Source: an uncultured Actinomyces sp. (GTDB taxonomy: Bacteria; Actinomycetota; Actinomycetes; Actinomycetales; Actinomycetaceae). Taken from it: 8,259 nt of DNA. Positions 1 to 6,378 of the stretch are shown here, piece by piece. Made by a program: the position numbers and the translations under genes. Below the pieces are notes generated by a model. That model was not told the DNA's origin. It searched no databases and saw only the letters and a program-made list of their open reading frames with translations. Location of the stretch: positions 1 through 8,259 of the forward strand of contig CABKMZ010000086.1 of the NCBI GenBank assembly GCA_902373545.1, given 5' to 3'. Numbering within the stretch: the stretch's first letter is position 1; every line of letters begins with the position of its first letter.

Positions 1-2285
1 TCAACACCCTGGCCTCGACGATCATTTACCGCAAGGGCGGCGCCTACGTGAAGACACCGGGCGAGGGTGGTACGGGTACCTGTTCTACCAGTTTCGGTAC
101 TACTGGCTGGGATGTGAATCTGCTGGTTGGTGGAAAGCGGGTCCGTGACCTGGTCCTCGATGGTACCTACGGTCGTCCGGGATACACGCCTTCTGGCGCC
201 TTCATCGGTCCCGCCTATGAGCCGGACCCGGTCAACTCGGCCGATCGCTCGCAGGGTTACGTCAACAAGCCCGAATCCCGCTCCGGACGCATGTACTGCG
301 TCAAGCACGTGGGTGAGGGCAACGGTGACTACGACCTGTACAGCCAGTACTACAACGGTGGTGCGGAGCAGCCTCACAACCAGCTCGTGAAGGAACAGGT
401 CACGCCTCGCTATTGGCCGGACGCGAAGGGCAACGTCAACCAGAATCCATATGTCGATGACAGTGTCAAGCTGACGAAGACGACATCGGATCGTACTTTC
501 ACCAAGAACGGCCGTACCTACCGTCTGCACCTGTGGGGCTTCACCCCCGCGACGAACGCGACCAACTTCCTGACCCCGGACAACTTCAACTCCATCCCGA
601 CGGCCAACTGCCCGGCGACGCCTCCGGCGGACGCCAAGCCCACCGACACCTTCGTCACCCAGGAGCTCTCGGTCAACTACGGCTGCCTCTACGGTGTCAT
701 CACCGAGGAGCGCTCCGTGCGCATTGCGAAGGCCGTCGAGGACCCCTCGGGTGCCAACCCGACGATCCCCGCCGCCAACTTCTCGGTGGAGACCGGCGAC
801 ACCTGGCGCGATAACACCGACCGTACCCCCGCGACCACCGGGACCGTGTCCGTCACGAAGCCCACGGCTTCCTCCGCCCCGGCCAAGACCTCGTACATTT
901 CCGCAGCCGACCCGGCCGCGTCGCTGACCCCCACCGGCTTCGGTGAGACGAACGCGAAGTACGACTCGACCTTCATCCCCTTCGAGGTCGGTAACTCCGA
1001 CTTCACCATCACGGAGAAGGACATCTCGACCGGCGGCGAGGACAAGTGGAACCTCAAGGACATCAAGTGCGTCAACGGCATCGGTGAAGACGTCGCCGTG
1101 ACCAAGACTGAGCGTGGCGTCAACTTCAAGAACGTCGGCGGTGCAGCGTCCAACGAGGCAGCCCCCATCACCTGTACGTTCGTCAACGAATACCAGGCTC
1201 CCAAGCTGCGCGTCCAGAAGTCCATCGAGGCTAACGGCGGCGCGAATGGCGCCACCACCTTCAACGTGGACTACAAGATCGTCGCCACCAACGACGGCTC
1301 GCTGGCCGCCAACACCGGCAAGCTCACCGACAAGCCCGACTTCGCGAAGGGCCTGGAGATCCAGTCCGCGAAGATCGCCGAGACCCAGGCTGGCCTGGAC
1401 ACCGCGGCCGACGCGACCGCTACCGGCGGCGTCTACACGCTGACCGACGGCGTCGAGCTCGGCGCCGGGGCCACCAAGGAATACTGGATCCGCTTCGCGG
1501 TGACCCGCAACCCCGCGGCCGCCGGATACTCGGAAGCCGACCTGGCCTGCTCCGTCAACGGAAACAACGAGCTCGCTCCCGGCAAGGGTCTCTTCAACGA
1601 GGTCTTGGCTGAGAACGGCAAGGACAGTGACGGTACGAGCAACAACAAGGCCTGTGGCCCGACCGTTCCCCACGACTTCGTGATCGTGAAGGCCGGCACG
1701 CAGAACACCGGCTCCACCTTCGCGGACGCCTCGAACCAGTACATCGGTCCGAACAACGCGGCCATGTACCCCCTGAAGGGCGCCGAGTTCGCGATCTACA
1801 AGTCCAACCCCAACACGGATGCGAACGCCACCGTGGTCAAGACCCTGACCCAGGCCAACGCGACCGACGGATACTACTGGAGCGTCAACGACCTCGATCT
1901 TGACACCGCCTACTGGCTGGTCGAGACCAAGGCACCCGCGGGACACTCCCTGCTGCCCCAGCCCCTCGAGTTCAAGCTGACCACCGCCCGCGCGGACGGC
2001 TCCGGCACGAACGTTGAGCTCGCGTCCGACCTCACGGACCAGTCCAAGTGGGCCACGAGCGCCGTCCAGGCGTTCGCGTCGGACAGCAGCACGCCGGGCC
2101 CCCAGGGCTTCCTGGTCGGCGGCACCCGCAAGGCCACCCTGGTCGTCAAGGACACCCAGGTTGGCGAGCTGCCCAAGGCAGGCAGCACCGGAATCTACCC
2201 CTACATCGGCGTCGCAGCGGCGCTCATGTCCGGGGCGATGGTGATGACCGTGGTCACCACCAAGAGGCGCAAGGCACTCGCCTGA
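1..2285 (+). CDS. LPXTG-anchored fimbrial tip adhesin / large surface protein (5'-truncated by window edge)
   Basis: The reading frame is open from base 3, without a stop, to TGA at 2283-2285, so the gene enters from the left and its start and signal peptide are outside; about 760 residues are visible. The end is a classic cell-wall sorting signal: LPKAG (bases 2169-2183), a hydrophobic stretch starting IYPYIGVAAALMSGAMV, then the basic tail TKRRKALA. Before it (about bases 1671-2165) is a SpaA/CnaB-type domain with the strand motif PLKGAEFAIYK and an E-box, YWLVETKAPAG, whose Glu (visible residue 641) would promote a Lys-Asn isopeptide bond. About 1200-1660 is a second beta-rich repeat domain starting PKLRVQKS, preceded by TFVNEYQAP, a usual domain-end motif. 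The N-terminal visible part is unrecognised. Position just upstream of a shaft pilin and class C sortase matches the FimQ/FimB tip proteins of Actinomyces fimbriae; the tip role is inferred from order and size. A non-pilus wall-anchored adhesin is the alternative. Confidence 0.85.
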   Translation, partial: NTLASTIIYRKGGAYVKTPGEGGTGTCSTSFGTTGWDVNLLVGGKRVRDLVLDGTYGRPGYTPSGAFIGPAYEPDPVNSADRSQGYVNKPESRSGRMYCVKHVGEGNGDYDLYSQYYNGGAEQPHNQLVKEQVTPRYWPDAKGNVNQNPYVDDSVKLTKTTSDRTFTKNGRTYRLHLWGFTPATNATNFLTPDNFNSIPTANCPATPPADAKPTDTFVTQELSVNYGCLYGVITEERSVRIAKAVEDPSGANPTIPAANFSVETGDTWRDNTDRTPATTGTVSVTKPTASSAPAKTSYISAADPAASLTPTGFGETNAKYDSTFIPFEVGNSDFTITEKDISTGGEDKWNLKDIKCVNGIGEDVAVTKTERGVNFKNVGGAASNEAAPITCTFVNEYQAPKLRVQKSIEANGGANGATTFNVDYKIVATNDGSLAANTGKLTDKPDFAKGLEIQSAKIAETQAGLDTAADATATGGVYTLTDGVELGAGATKEYWIRFAVTRNPAAAGYSEADLACSVNGNNELAPGKGLFNEVLAENGKDSDGTSNNKACGPTVPHDFVIVKAGTQNTGSTFADASNQYIGPNNAAMYPLKGAEFAIYKSNPNTDANATVVKTLTQANATDGYYWSVNDLDLDTAYWLVETKAPAGHSLLPQPLEFKLTTARADGSGTNVELASDLTDQSKWATSAVQAFASDSSTPGPQGFLVGGTRKATLVVKDTQVGELPKAGSTGIYPYIGVAAALMSGAMVMTVVTTKRRKALA

Positions 2286-2296
2286 GCCACCCATGA

Positions 2297-2317
2297 GGTC
2301 CCGTGACCACGGTGACC
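2297..2317 (+). terminator. Intergenic hairpin between tip adhesin and shaft pilin genes
   Basis: GGTC-CCGTG pairs with CACGG-GACC (one bulged T at 2313, tight loop around 2306-2307) in the 82-bp gap between the adhesin stop and the pilin start. It has no following T tract, so it is not a canonical intrinsic terminator. It could be a partial terminator, an RNA processing site or a 5' stabiliser for the pilin message. Function is inference; only the pairing is seen. Confidence 0.4.
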
Positions 2318-2351
2318 CACCATCAGAAAAAACTCCCGAAATCACACACAC

Positions 2352-2357
2352 AGGAGA
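2352..2357 (+). promoter_or_regulatory. Ribosome binding site of the shaft pilin gene
   Basis: AGGAGA lies 10 bases before ATG at 2368. This fixes the pilin start there rather than at the in-frame ATG at 2293, which sits inside the intergenic hairpin region, has no good Shine-Dalgarno and would put about 25 polar residues before the signal peptide. Confidence 0.8.
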
Positions 2358-2367
2358 AAGAAAACCT

Positions 2368-3978
2368 ATGAGCACCACGAAGACCCGCCGCAGCCTGAGC
2401 CTGCTCGCAGCCTTCGCCGTCGCCGCCGGCGCGCTGGCCCTGCCCGCCGCCACCTCCGCGACGCAGGCCGCCCCCGCCTTCGGCCTCGCTGCCACGACCG
2501 AGCGCGCCCCGTCGCTGGTCGACCTCGACACCACCAGGAAAGGCTCCATCAAGATCCACAAGCTGGTCAAGGACGACACCAACGGCACCACCGCTGGCAA
2601 CGGCCTCGAGGACGCCACCGCGACCGGTGCCCCCCTCGACGGCGTGACCTTCACCGTCGAGAAGCTGACCAACGTCGACCTCACCACGCAGGCCGGCTGG
2701 GAGAAGCTCGCCGGCTACAACGGCAACGTTGATACCGCGAAGGCTGACGGCGTTGACGCTGCCATCACGAAGACCACCGCCGGCGGCGGCGTGGCTGAGT
2801 TTGACAGCCTCCCCCTCGGCGCCTACATCGTGACCGAGACTGTGACCCCCGCGGGCTACGTCGGCTCCAAGCCCTTCATCATCACGGTGCCCATGACGCA
2901 CCCGGACGACCTCAACAAGTGGGTCTACGACGTCCACGCCTACCCGAAGAACTCCAAGGCTGGCGTCGACAAGACGGTCAAGGACGATACCACCCCGGCC
3001 ATCGGCTCCGAGATCTCCTACACCATCAAGTCCGACGTGCCCGCCGCTGAGTCCCTCGCCTACTACGACGTCGTCGACCAGTACGACAAGCGTGTTGAGC
3101 TGCCCGAGGCGAACGTCGCCCTGAAGCTCATCAACGGCAAGACCGGCGAGGTCGCCCTCGTCAAGGACACCGACTACAAGCTGAAAGCAGCTGACGGCAC
3201 TGACGGCAAGACCAAGTTCTGGACCGCCGAGTTCACCGCTGCGGGCCGCCAGAAGCTGATCGACAACCGCAAGGACGACACCACCAAGGTCCAGATGGAC
3301 CTGTCCGGCACCGTCAAGGACAAGGTTGAGTCCGACGGCCTGTTCAAGAACAAGGCCATCCTGCTCCCCAACGCCCCCTCCAACGGCTGGAAGCCCAACT
3401 CGGGTGAGGTTCCCCCGCCGGACTACCCGAACTCCGAGGTCGTCTCCAAGTTCGGCAAGGTGAAGATCACCAAGGTCTCCTCCGTGGACGCCACCGCCAA
3501 GCTGAAGGGCGCCCAGTTCGAGGTCTACAAGTGCACGCCTCAGTCCACCCCGGCCGCGAACTTCGAGTCCGTCGACGCGACCCTCGATGAGAAGCTGAGC
3601 CCCGCCGGCACGACCACTTACGAGACCGACACCAACGGTGAGGTCACCATCGACGGCCTGCGCAACAACGACTGGGAGAACAACGAGGCCGTCGCCAACC
3701 CCGGCTACTACTGCCTCGTCGAGGTCAAGGCCCCCGAGGGCTTCGAGCTCCAGACCCGCCCGATCGCCTTCCAGGTCCTGCAGACCAACTCCAAGGCTGA
3801 CAACGAGTACACCCTCGCGACGACCGTCAAGGACGTCCCGAAGAACGGTGGCTTCAACCTGCCGCTGACCGGTGCTGCCGGCATCGGCGTGCTGATCGGC
3901 GCTGGCGCCCTCCTCGTGGGCGGCTCCGGTGCGATCGCGCTGGCCAACAAGCGCCGCAAGGAGCAGGCCGACGCCTGA
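2368..3978 (+). CDS. Fimbrial shaft (major) pilin, sortase-assembled, LPLTG-anchored
   Basis: A 536-residue precursor of the polymerised backbone subunit of a covalent pilus, of the FimA/FimP type. Residues 1 to about 35 are a Sec signal peptide (TKTRRS basic region, hydrophobic LLAAFAVAAGALALPAA, Ala-rich cleavage area). An N-terminal domain with an E-box-like TETVTPAGY (E157) is followed by the pilin motif WVYDVHAYPK; K194 is the expected nucleophile for intersubunit isopeptide bonds. A central domain spans about 200-335, and a C-terminal SpaA/CnaB domain spans about 363-490 with KLKGAQFEVYK and the E-box CLVEVKAPEGFEL (E452). C389 and C449 are the only cysteines in the mature protein and lie in paired strands, suggesting a disulfide. 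The sorting signal is LPLTG (498-502), a hydrophobic segment and NKRRKEQADA. The gene follows the adhesin by 82 bp and precedes srtC. All hallmark motifs are intact; the exact FimA versus FimP orthology cannot be decided from sequence alone. Confidence 0.95.
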   Translation: MSTTKTRRSLSLLAAFAVAAGALALPAATSATQAAPAFGLAATTERAPSLVDLDTTRKGSIKIHKLVKDDTNGTTAGNGLEDATATGAPLDGVTFTVEKLTNVDLTTQAGWEKLAGYNGNVDTAKADGVDAAITKTTAGGGVAEFDSLPLGAYIVTETVTPAGYVGSKPFIITVPMTHPDDLNKWVYDVHAYPKNSKAGVDKTVKDDTTPAIGSEISYTIKSDVPAAESLAYYDVVDQYDKRVELPEANVALKLINGKTGEVALVKDTDYKLKAADGTDGKTKFWTAEFTAAGRQKLIDNRKDDTTKVQMDLSGTVKDKVESDGLFKNKAILLPNAPSNGWKPNSGEVPPPDYPNSEVVSKFGKVKITKVSSVDATAKLKGAQFEVYKCTPQSTPAANFESVDATLDEKLSPAGTTTYETDTNGEVTIDGLRNNDWENNEAVANPGYYCLVEVKAPEGFELQTRPIAFQVLQTNSKADNEYTLATTVKDVPKNGGFNLPLTGAAGIGVLIGAGALLVGGSGAIALANKRRKEQADA

Positions 3979-3982
3979 TCCT

Positions 3983-3994
3983 CGCTAGCTAGCG
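3983..3994. repeat. 12-bp perfect palindrome just after the pilin stop
   Basis: CGCTAGCTAGCG begins four bases after the pilin stop codon and precedes the much larger palindrome at 4003-4032. It contains the rare tetranucleotide CTAG twice. It may be part of a 3' end structure of the pilin mRNA; no protein-binding role can be assigned from sequence. Confidence 0.4.
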
Positions 3995-4002
3995 ACACAC
4001 AG

Positions 4003-4032
4003 GGGGGTGTGGACCCGCGGGTCCACACCCCC
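4003..4032 (+). terminator. Perfect 30-bp palindrome between pilin and sortase genes (probable attenuating terminator)
   Basis: GGGGGTGTGGACC, a CGCG loop, then GGTCCACACCCCC: a 13-bp uninterrupted, very GC-rich stem placed 24 bases after the pilin stop and 83 bases before the sortase start. There is no T run after it, as is common for actinobacterial terminators. It probably ends or trims most pilin transcripts, giving high shaft and low sortase levels, or protects the pilin message 3' end. The structure is seen directly; the regulatory role is inferred. Confidence 0.75.
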
Positions 4033-4106
4033 TCGCGTTGCCCGCACACCGCCCCCAGCGGTACTACCCTGTAACCAGACAAACTTCCATGGCCTCGGCA
4101 ATGAAC

Positions 4107-4110
4107 GGAG
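4107..4110 (+). promoter_or_regulatory. Ribosome binding site deciding the sortase start
   Basis: GGAG with a 5-base spacer precedes GTG at 4116. In-frame ATG codons at 4089 and 4101 and an upstream GTG at 4038 lack a comparable Shine-Dalgarno and would add polar residues of no sortase character, so GTG 4116 is preferred. Confidence 0.6.
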
Positions 4111-4115
4111 AAAGC

Positions 4116-5129
4116 GTGAGCACCCAAGCGCCCGACAAACAGAAGAGCCCCCTCAAGCGGCGCCTCCTCGCCATCGCGCCCCCGATCCTGCTGCTCGCCG
4201 GCATCCTGGTCCTCCTGTACCCGGTCTTCGCGACCCAGTACAACAACTACCGCCAGGAATCCATTGCCTCCCAATTCAGTGCCGTCGCCGAAGACGCCGG
4301 CCCCGACGCCGTCGCCGAAAACCTGCGCCGCGCCGACGAGTACAACGCCAACGCTGCCGAGTCACCGATCCTCGACCCCTGGCTGGACGCGCAGCGCCCC
4401 GGCACCGAGGCCTACCAGGAATACCTGAGTCAACTCAACATCAACGACGTCATGGCCACCGTCAAGATCCCCTCCATCGACGTCAACCTCCCCATCTACC
4501 ACGGCACCGAAACCGCGACCCTCGACAAGGGCATCGGCCACCTCTTCGGCACCGCCCTGCCCGTCGGCGGCGAGTCCACGCACACCGTCCTCACCGGACA
4601 CACCGGCCTGGGCACCGCCACCATGTTCGACCAGCTCACCAGCCTCAAGGAAGGCGACGTCTTCTACATCGAAGTCCCCGGCCGCCACCTCAAATACCAG
4701 GTCACCGACATCCGCGTCGTCCTGCCCAACGAAACCGAGACCCTCAACAAGGTCGAAGGCAAGGACCTGGCCACCCTCATCACCTGCACGCCCTACGGCA
4801 TCAACACCCACCGCCTCCTCGTCACCGGCGAGCGCGTGCCCATGGACGAAGAGGCCGTAGCCGCCGAAGCCGCGCAGGTCAAGGGCGCCGTCATGAAGCC
4901 CTGGATGATCGCCGTCCTCGCCGCCGTTGCCCTCATCATCGTCGTCTCCACCGTCCTGTGGATCGTGTCCCGCAAGCGCAGGAAGGACAAGCCTTCGCCG
5001 GTCGAGGCCCCCTCCGAGCTCTCGGGCGCCGAACAGATCACGCAGACCGCGACCATGACCGATGACGAGATCGACGCCGGGCGCACCGCCGCCCTCAGAA
5101 AGATGCTCGAGGAACGCGGTCACGAGTAG
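4116..5129 (+). CDS. srtC: Class C (pilus-specific) sortase
   Basis: A 337-residue membrane transpeptidase that cleaves LPXTG between Thr and Gly and links pilin subunits through the YPK lysine of the next one. From the GTG start: a basic N-terminus, transmembrane segment about 17-40, then the class C lid with DPW (87-89, SPILDPWLDAQRP), which plugs the active site. The catalytic core has IPSIDVNLPIYHG, His162 in LTGHTG, Cys224 in TLITCTPYG and Arg233 in NTHRLLV, the complete His-Cys-Arg triad. A second transmembrane segment (about 262-284), usual for class C enzymes, is followed by SRKRRK and an unusually long acidic cytoplasmic tail of about 50 residues (LRKMLEERGHE at the end). The gene lies directly downstream of the shaft pilin, separated by a strong palindrome; substrates are very likely the two upstream gene products. 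In-frame upstream starts would lengthen the protein by up to 26 residues. Confidence 0.95.
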   Translation: MSTQAPDKQKSPLKRRLLAIAPPILLLAGILVLLYPVFATQYNNYRQESIASQFSAVAEDAGPDAVAENLRRADEYNANAAESPILDPWLDAQRPGTEAYQEYLSQLNINDVMATVKIPSIDVNLPIYHGTETATLDKGIGHLFGTALPVGGESTHTVLTGHTGLGTATMFDQLTSLKEGDVFYIEVPGRHLKYQVTDIRVVLPNETETLNKVEGKDLATLITCTPYGINTHRLLVTGERVPMDEEAVAAEAAQVKGAVMKPWMIAVLAAVALIIVVSTVLWIVSRKRRKDKPSPVEAPSELSGAEQITQTATMTDDEIDAGRTAALRKMLEERGHE

Positions 5130-5164
5130 AAGCCTCGCGCCGAAAGACGTGGGAGCGGCGGGCC

Positions 5165-5188
5165 TGTCAGTCGGGACCCCGACAGACA
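5165..5188 (+). terminator. Hairpin 35 bases after the sortase stop (possible terminator)
   Basis: TGTC-A-GTCGG, a GACC loop, then CCGAC-A-GACA forms a 9-bp stem with one A-A mismatch. It lacks a T tract. Its place just after the last pilus gene makes a terminator or transcript-end structure plausible. Confidence 0.4.
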
Positions 5189-5289
5189 TGACCAGTGATC
5201 ACGGACCTCCCACCCGGCCCCTTCCACCACCGCCCCTCGGAGCGACGAAAACGCGCGCGCGTCGCCGCGCCGCTTGACAGGCACGAGGC

Positions 5290-5304
5290 CGGGGCTCGGC
5301 CCCG
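5290..5304. terminator. GC-rich hairpin next to repeat copy 1
   Basis: CGGGGC, a TCG loop, then GCCCCG: a 6-bp perfect stem with a triloop, 12 bases before the core of repeat copy 1. No T run follows. It may be a weak terminator or a chance GC palindrome. Confidence 0.3.
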
Positions 5305-5316
5305 TGGTTCCTCAAC

Positions 5317-5429
5317 AATGTCGCACGTAATTCCCCTGTGCGTATTTCAGATTTTGAAATTGCATCGTTGGAATTGCAACGTTTGTGGGCTATGTCCAAA
5401 AATGACCGTGTTAAATTACGTGCGACTTT
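5317..5429 (-). repeat. 113-bp palindromic repeat element, copy 1 (inverted)
   Basis: The left end matches copy 2's terminus exactly over 18 bases (AATGTCGCACGTAATTCC) and the right end is a slightly decayed inverted copy (AAATTACGTGCGAC at 5413-5426). The whole length equals copies 2 and 3. The interior aligns with the reverse complement of copy 2 (shared blocks TATTTCA, TTTTGAA, CATCGTTG, TCCAAAA), so this copy is inverted and the most diverged. Weaker similarity continues about 11 bases beyond each end (roughly 5306-5440). The element is visibly AT-richer than the flanking DNA. It is probably a small non-autonomous mobile or palindromic element. Confidence 0.8.
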
Positions 5430-5527
5430 TGGGGGACCCAGGAGTGGACGGGCCCGACAAACACGCCACGGCCTCGTCGATGCACCCCACGGGCGAGGCG
5501 AGCACGACCCGAGTCGGCCTCGTCGCC

Positions 5528-5533
5528 TACCAT
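5528..5533 (+). promoter_or_regulatory. -10 element suggesting a leaderless nucleosidase transcript
   Basis: TACCAT fits the actinobacterial TANNNT -10 pattern and ends 6 bases before ATG at 5540, which would put transcription start at the A of the start codon. No Shine-Dalgarno precedes this ATG, which agrees with leaderless translation. No good -35 is seen at the expected spacing. Inference from spacing only. Confidence 0.45.
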
Positions 5534-5539
5534 GGACCC

Positions 5540-6283
5540 ATGAACCTCAGCTTCCCCCAGCGCACCCGCGTCGACGCCATCATCCAAGCCGCCATGGACA
5601 TGGAGGCCGCGCCCCTCCTGCACGCGCTCGCCCCCATCGGCGACGACGAAACCCCGCACGCCGTGCTGGCCGGCACCCACAAGACGCAGCGCTTCGCGCT
5701 CGGCATCCTCGACGGCAAGACCGTCCTCGTCGTCACCTCCGGCATCGGCCTGGCCAACGCGGCCTCCGCCACCGCGCGCGCCCTCACCCTCGTCGACGCA
5801 CCCATCGTCATCGCCGCCGGCACCACCGGTGGACTCGCCCGCGACATCAACGTCGGCGACATCGCCGCCGGCACCACCGCCATCTACGGGCAAGCCGACG
5901 CCACCGCCTTCGGCTACGCCATGGGCCAAGTCCCCCAAATGCCCGTCGACTACACCTCCTCCGACGCCGCCGTCGCACGACTGGCCGAACTGCCCGCGCT
6001 GACCGCTCACACCGTGCGCGAAGGCCGCATCGTCTCCTCCGACTCCTTCTGCACCGAACAAGTCGCCGACCCCATGCGCGAACGCTTCCCCGACGCCATC
6101 GGCGCCGACATGGAAACCTGCGCCATGGCCCAAGTCTGCTGGTCCTCCAGCGTCGACTGGATCTCCCTGCGCGCCGTCTCCGACCTGTGTGGGCCCAGCG
6201 CCGACCAGGCCTTCCACATGGACGGACAGCGCGCCGCCGGACACAGCGCCGAAGCCGTTCGCGCGTACCTGAGCCTGCTGTAA
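5540..6283 (+). CDS. mtnN: 5'-methylthioadenosine/S-adenosylhomocysteine nucleosidase
   Basis: A 247-residue cytoplasmic N-ribosyl hydrolase of the PNP/UDP phosphorylase superfamily. It would cleave adenine from methylthioadenosine and S-adenosylhomocysteine, for methionine salvage and removal of SAM by-products. Visible hallmarks are MDMEAAPLL near the N-terminus (E22, family position for the water-activating Glu), TSGIGLANAA (67-76), AAGTTGGLARDINVGDI (92-108), the signature-like DATAFGYAMGQVPQMP (120-135), ADMETCAMAQ (E192, ribose-binding Met-Glu pair) and RAVSD (D215, the general acid acting on adenine N7). The length is normal for the family. ATG 5540 is chosen because the family N-terminus begins just after it and because TACCAT sits at leaderless spacing; the frame is open further upstream but without family sequence. 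The phosphatase gene follows after 95 bp. Another nucleoside phosphorylase-like specificity is possible, but the FGY-QVP motif favours this one. Confidence 0.9.
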   Translation: MNLSFPQRTRVDAIIQAAMDMEAAPLLHALAPIGDDETPHAVLAGTHKTQRFALGILDGKTVLVVTSGIGLANAASATARALTLVDAPIVIAAGTTGGLARDINVGDIAAGTTAIYGQADATAFGYAMGQVPQMPVDYTSSDAAVARLAELPALTAHTVREGRIVSSDSFCTEQVADPMRERFPDAIGADMETCAMAQVCWSSSVDWISLRAVSDLCGPSADQAFHMDGQRAAGHSAEAVRAYLSLL

Positions 6284-6289
6284 AGAGGG

Positions 6290-6314
6290 CTTGCGGACTT
6301 CCCACCGCCGCAAG
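6290..6314 (+). other. Weak hairpin between nucleosidase and phosphatase genes
   Basis: CTTGCGG (6290-6296) pairs with CCGCAAG (6308-6314) across an 11-base loop, 7 bases after the nucleosidase stop. No T run follows. It may be a weak transcript-end or processing structure; whether the phosphatase is co-transcribed cannot be told. Confidence 0.3.
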
Positions 6315-6378
6315 GAAACGGGTGCCGGTGACTCAGCCAAGGCCTCGTCCCACAGACCCCACACAGAAGGGAACCCAT

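Larger units (their letters stand above)
5130..5539. other. 410-bp non-coding interval between sortase and nucleosidase genes
   Basis: No convincing gene is present. The interval contains two hairpins (5165-5188 and 5290-5304), copy 1 of the 113-bp repeat (5317-5429), a GC stretch rich in CG dinucleotides (about 5251-5273), and a -10-like TACCAT next to the nucleosidase start. A reading frame stays open from 5195 into the nucleosidase, but that part is low-complexity Pro/Arg/His and shows no family similarity. The interval marks the end of the pilus locus and the start of a new transcription unit. Confidence 0.7.

Noticed and set aside
4007..5065. Long Arg/Pro-rich frame overlapping the sortase gene
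   Set aside because: It is a high-GC shadow frame with no domain, while the sortase frame carries a full catalytic triad.
5274..5279. Perfect TTGACA as a -35 box
   Set aside because: No -10 at 16-18 bp spacing; the expected position falls in the GC hairpin at 5290-5304.
5368..5396. Outward promoter inside repeat copy 1 (TTGGAA, 17-bp spacer, TATGTC)
   Set aside because: The hexamers are weak and the aligned positions in copies 2 and 3 do not keep a -10.
5195..5539. In-frame upstream extension of the nucleosidase reading frame (would give a 362-residue protein)
   Set aside because: The added part is low-complexity Pro/Arg/His sequence, runs through repeat copy 1, and has no family similarity or ribosome binding site; the family N-terminus fits ATG 5540.
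5338..6378. Long open frame in phase with the phosphatase running across the nucleosidase gene
   Set aside because: It is Arg/His/Pro-rich, the product expected from reading a high-GC gene in the wrong frame; the phosphatase start at 6379 has a good Shine-Dalgarno and the correct N-terminus.
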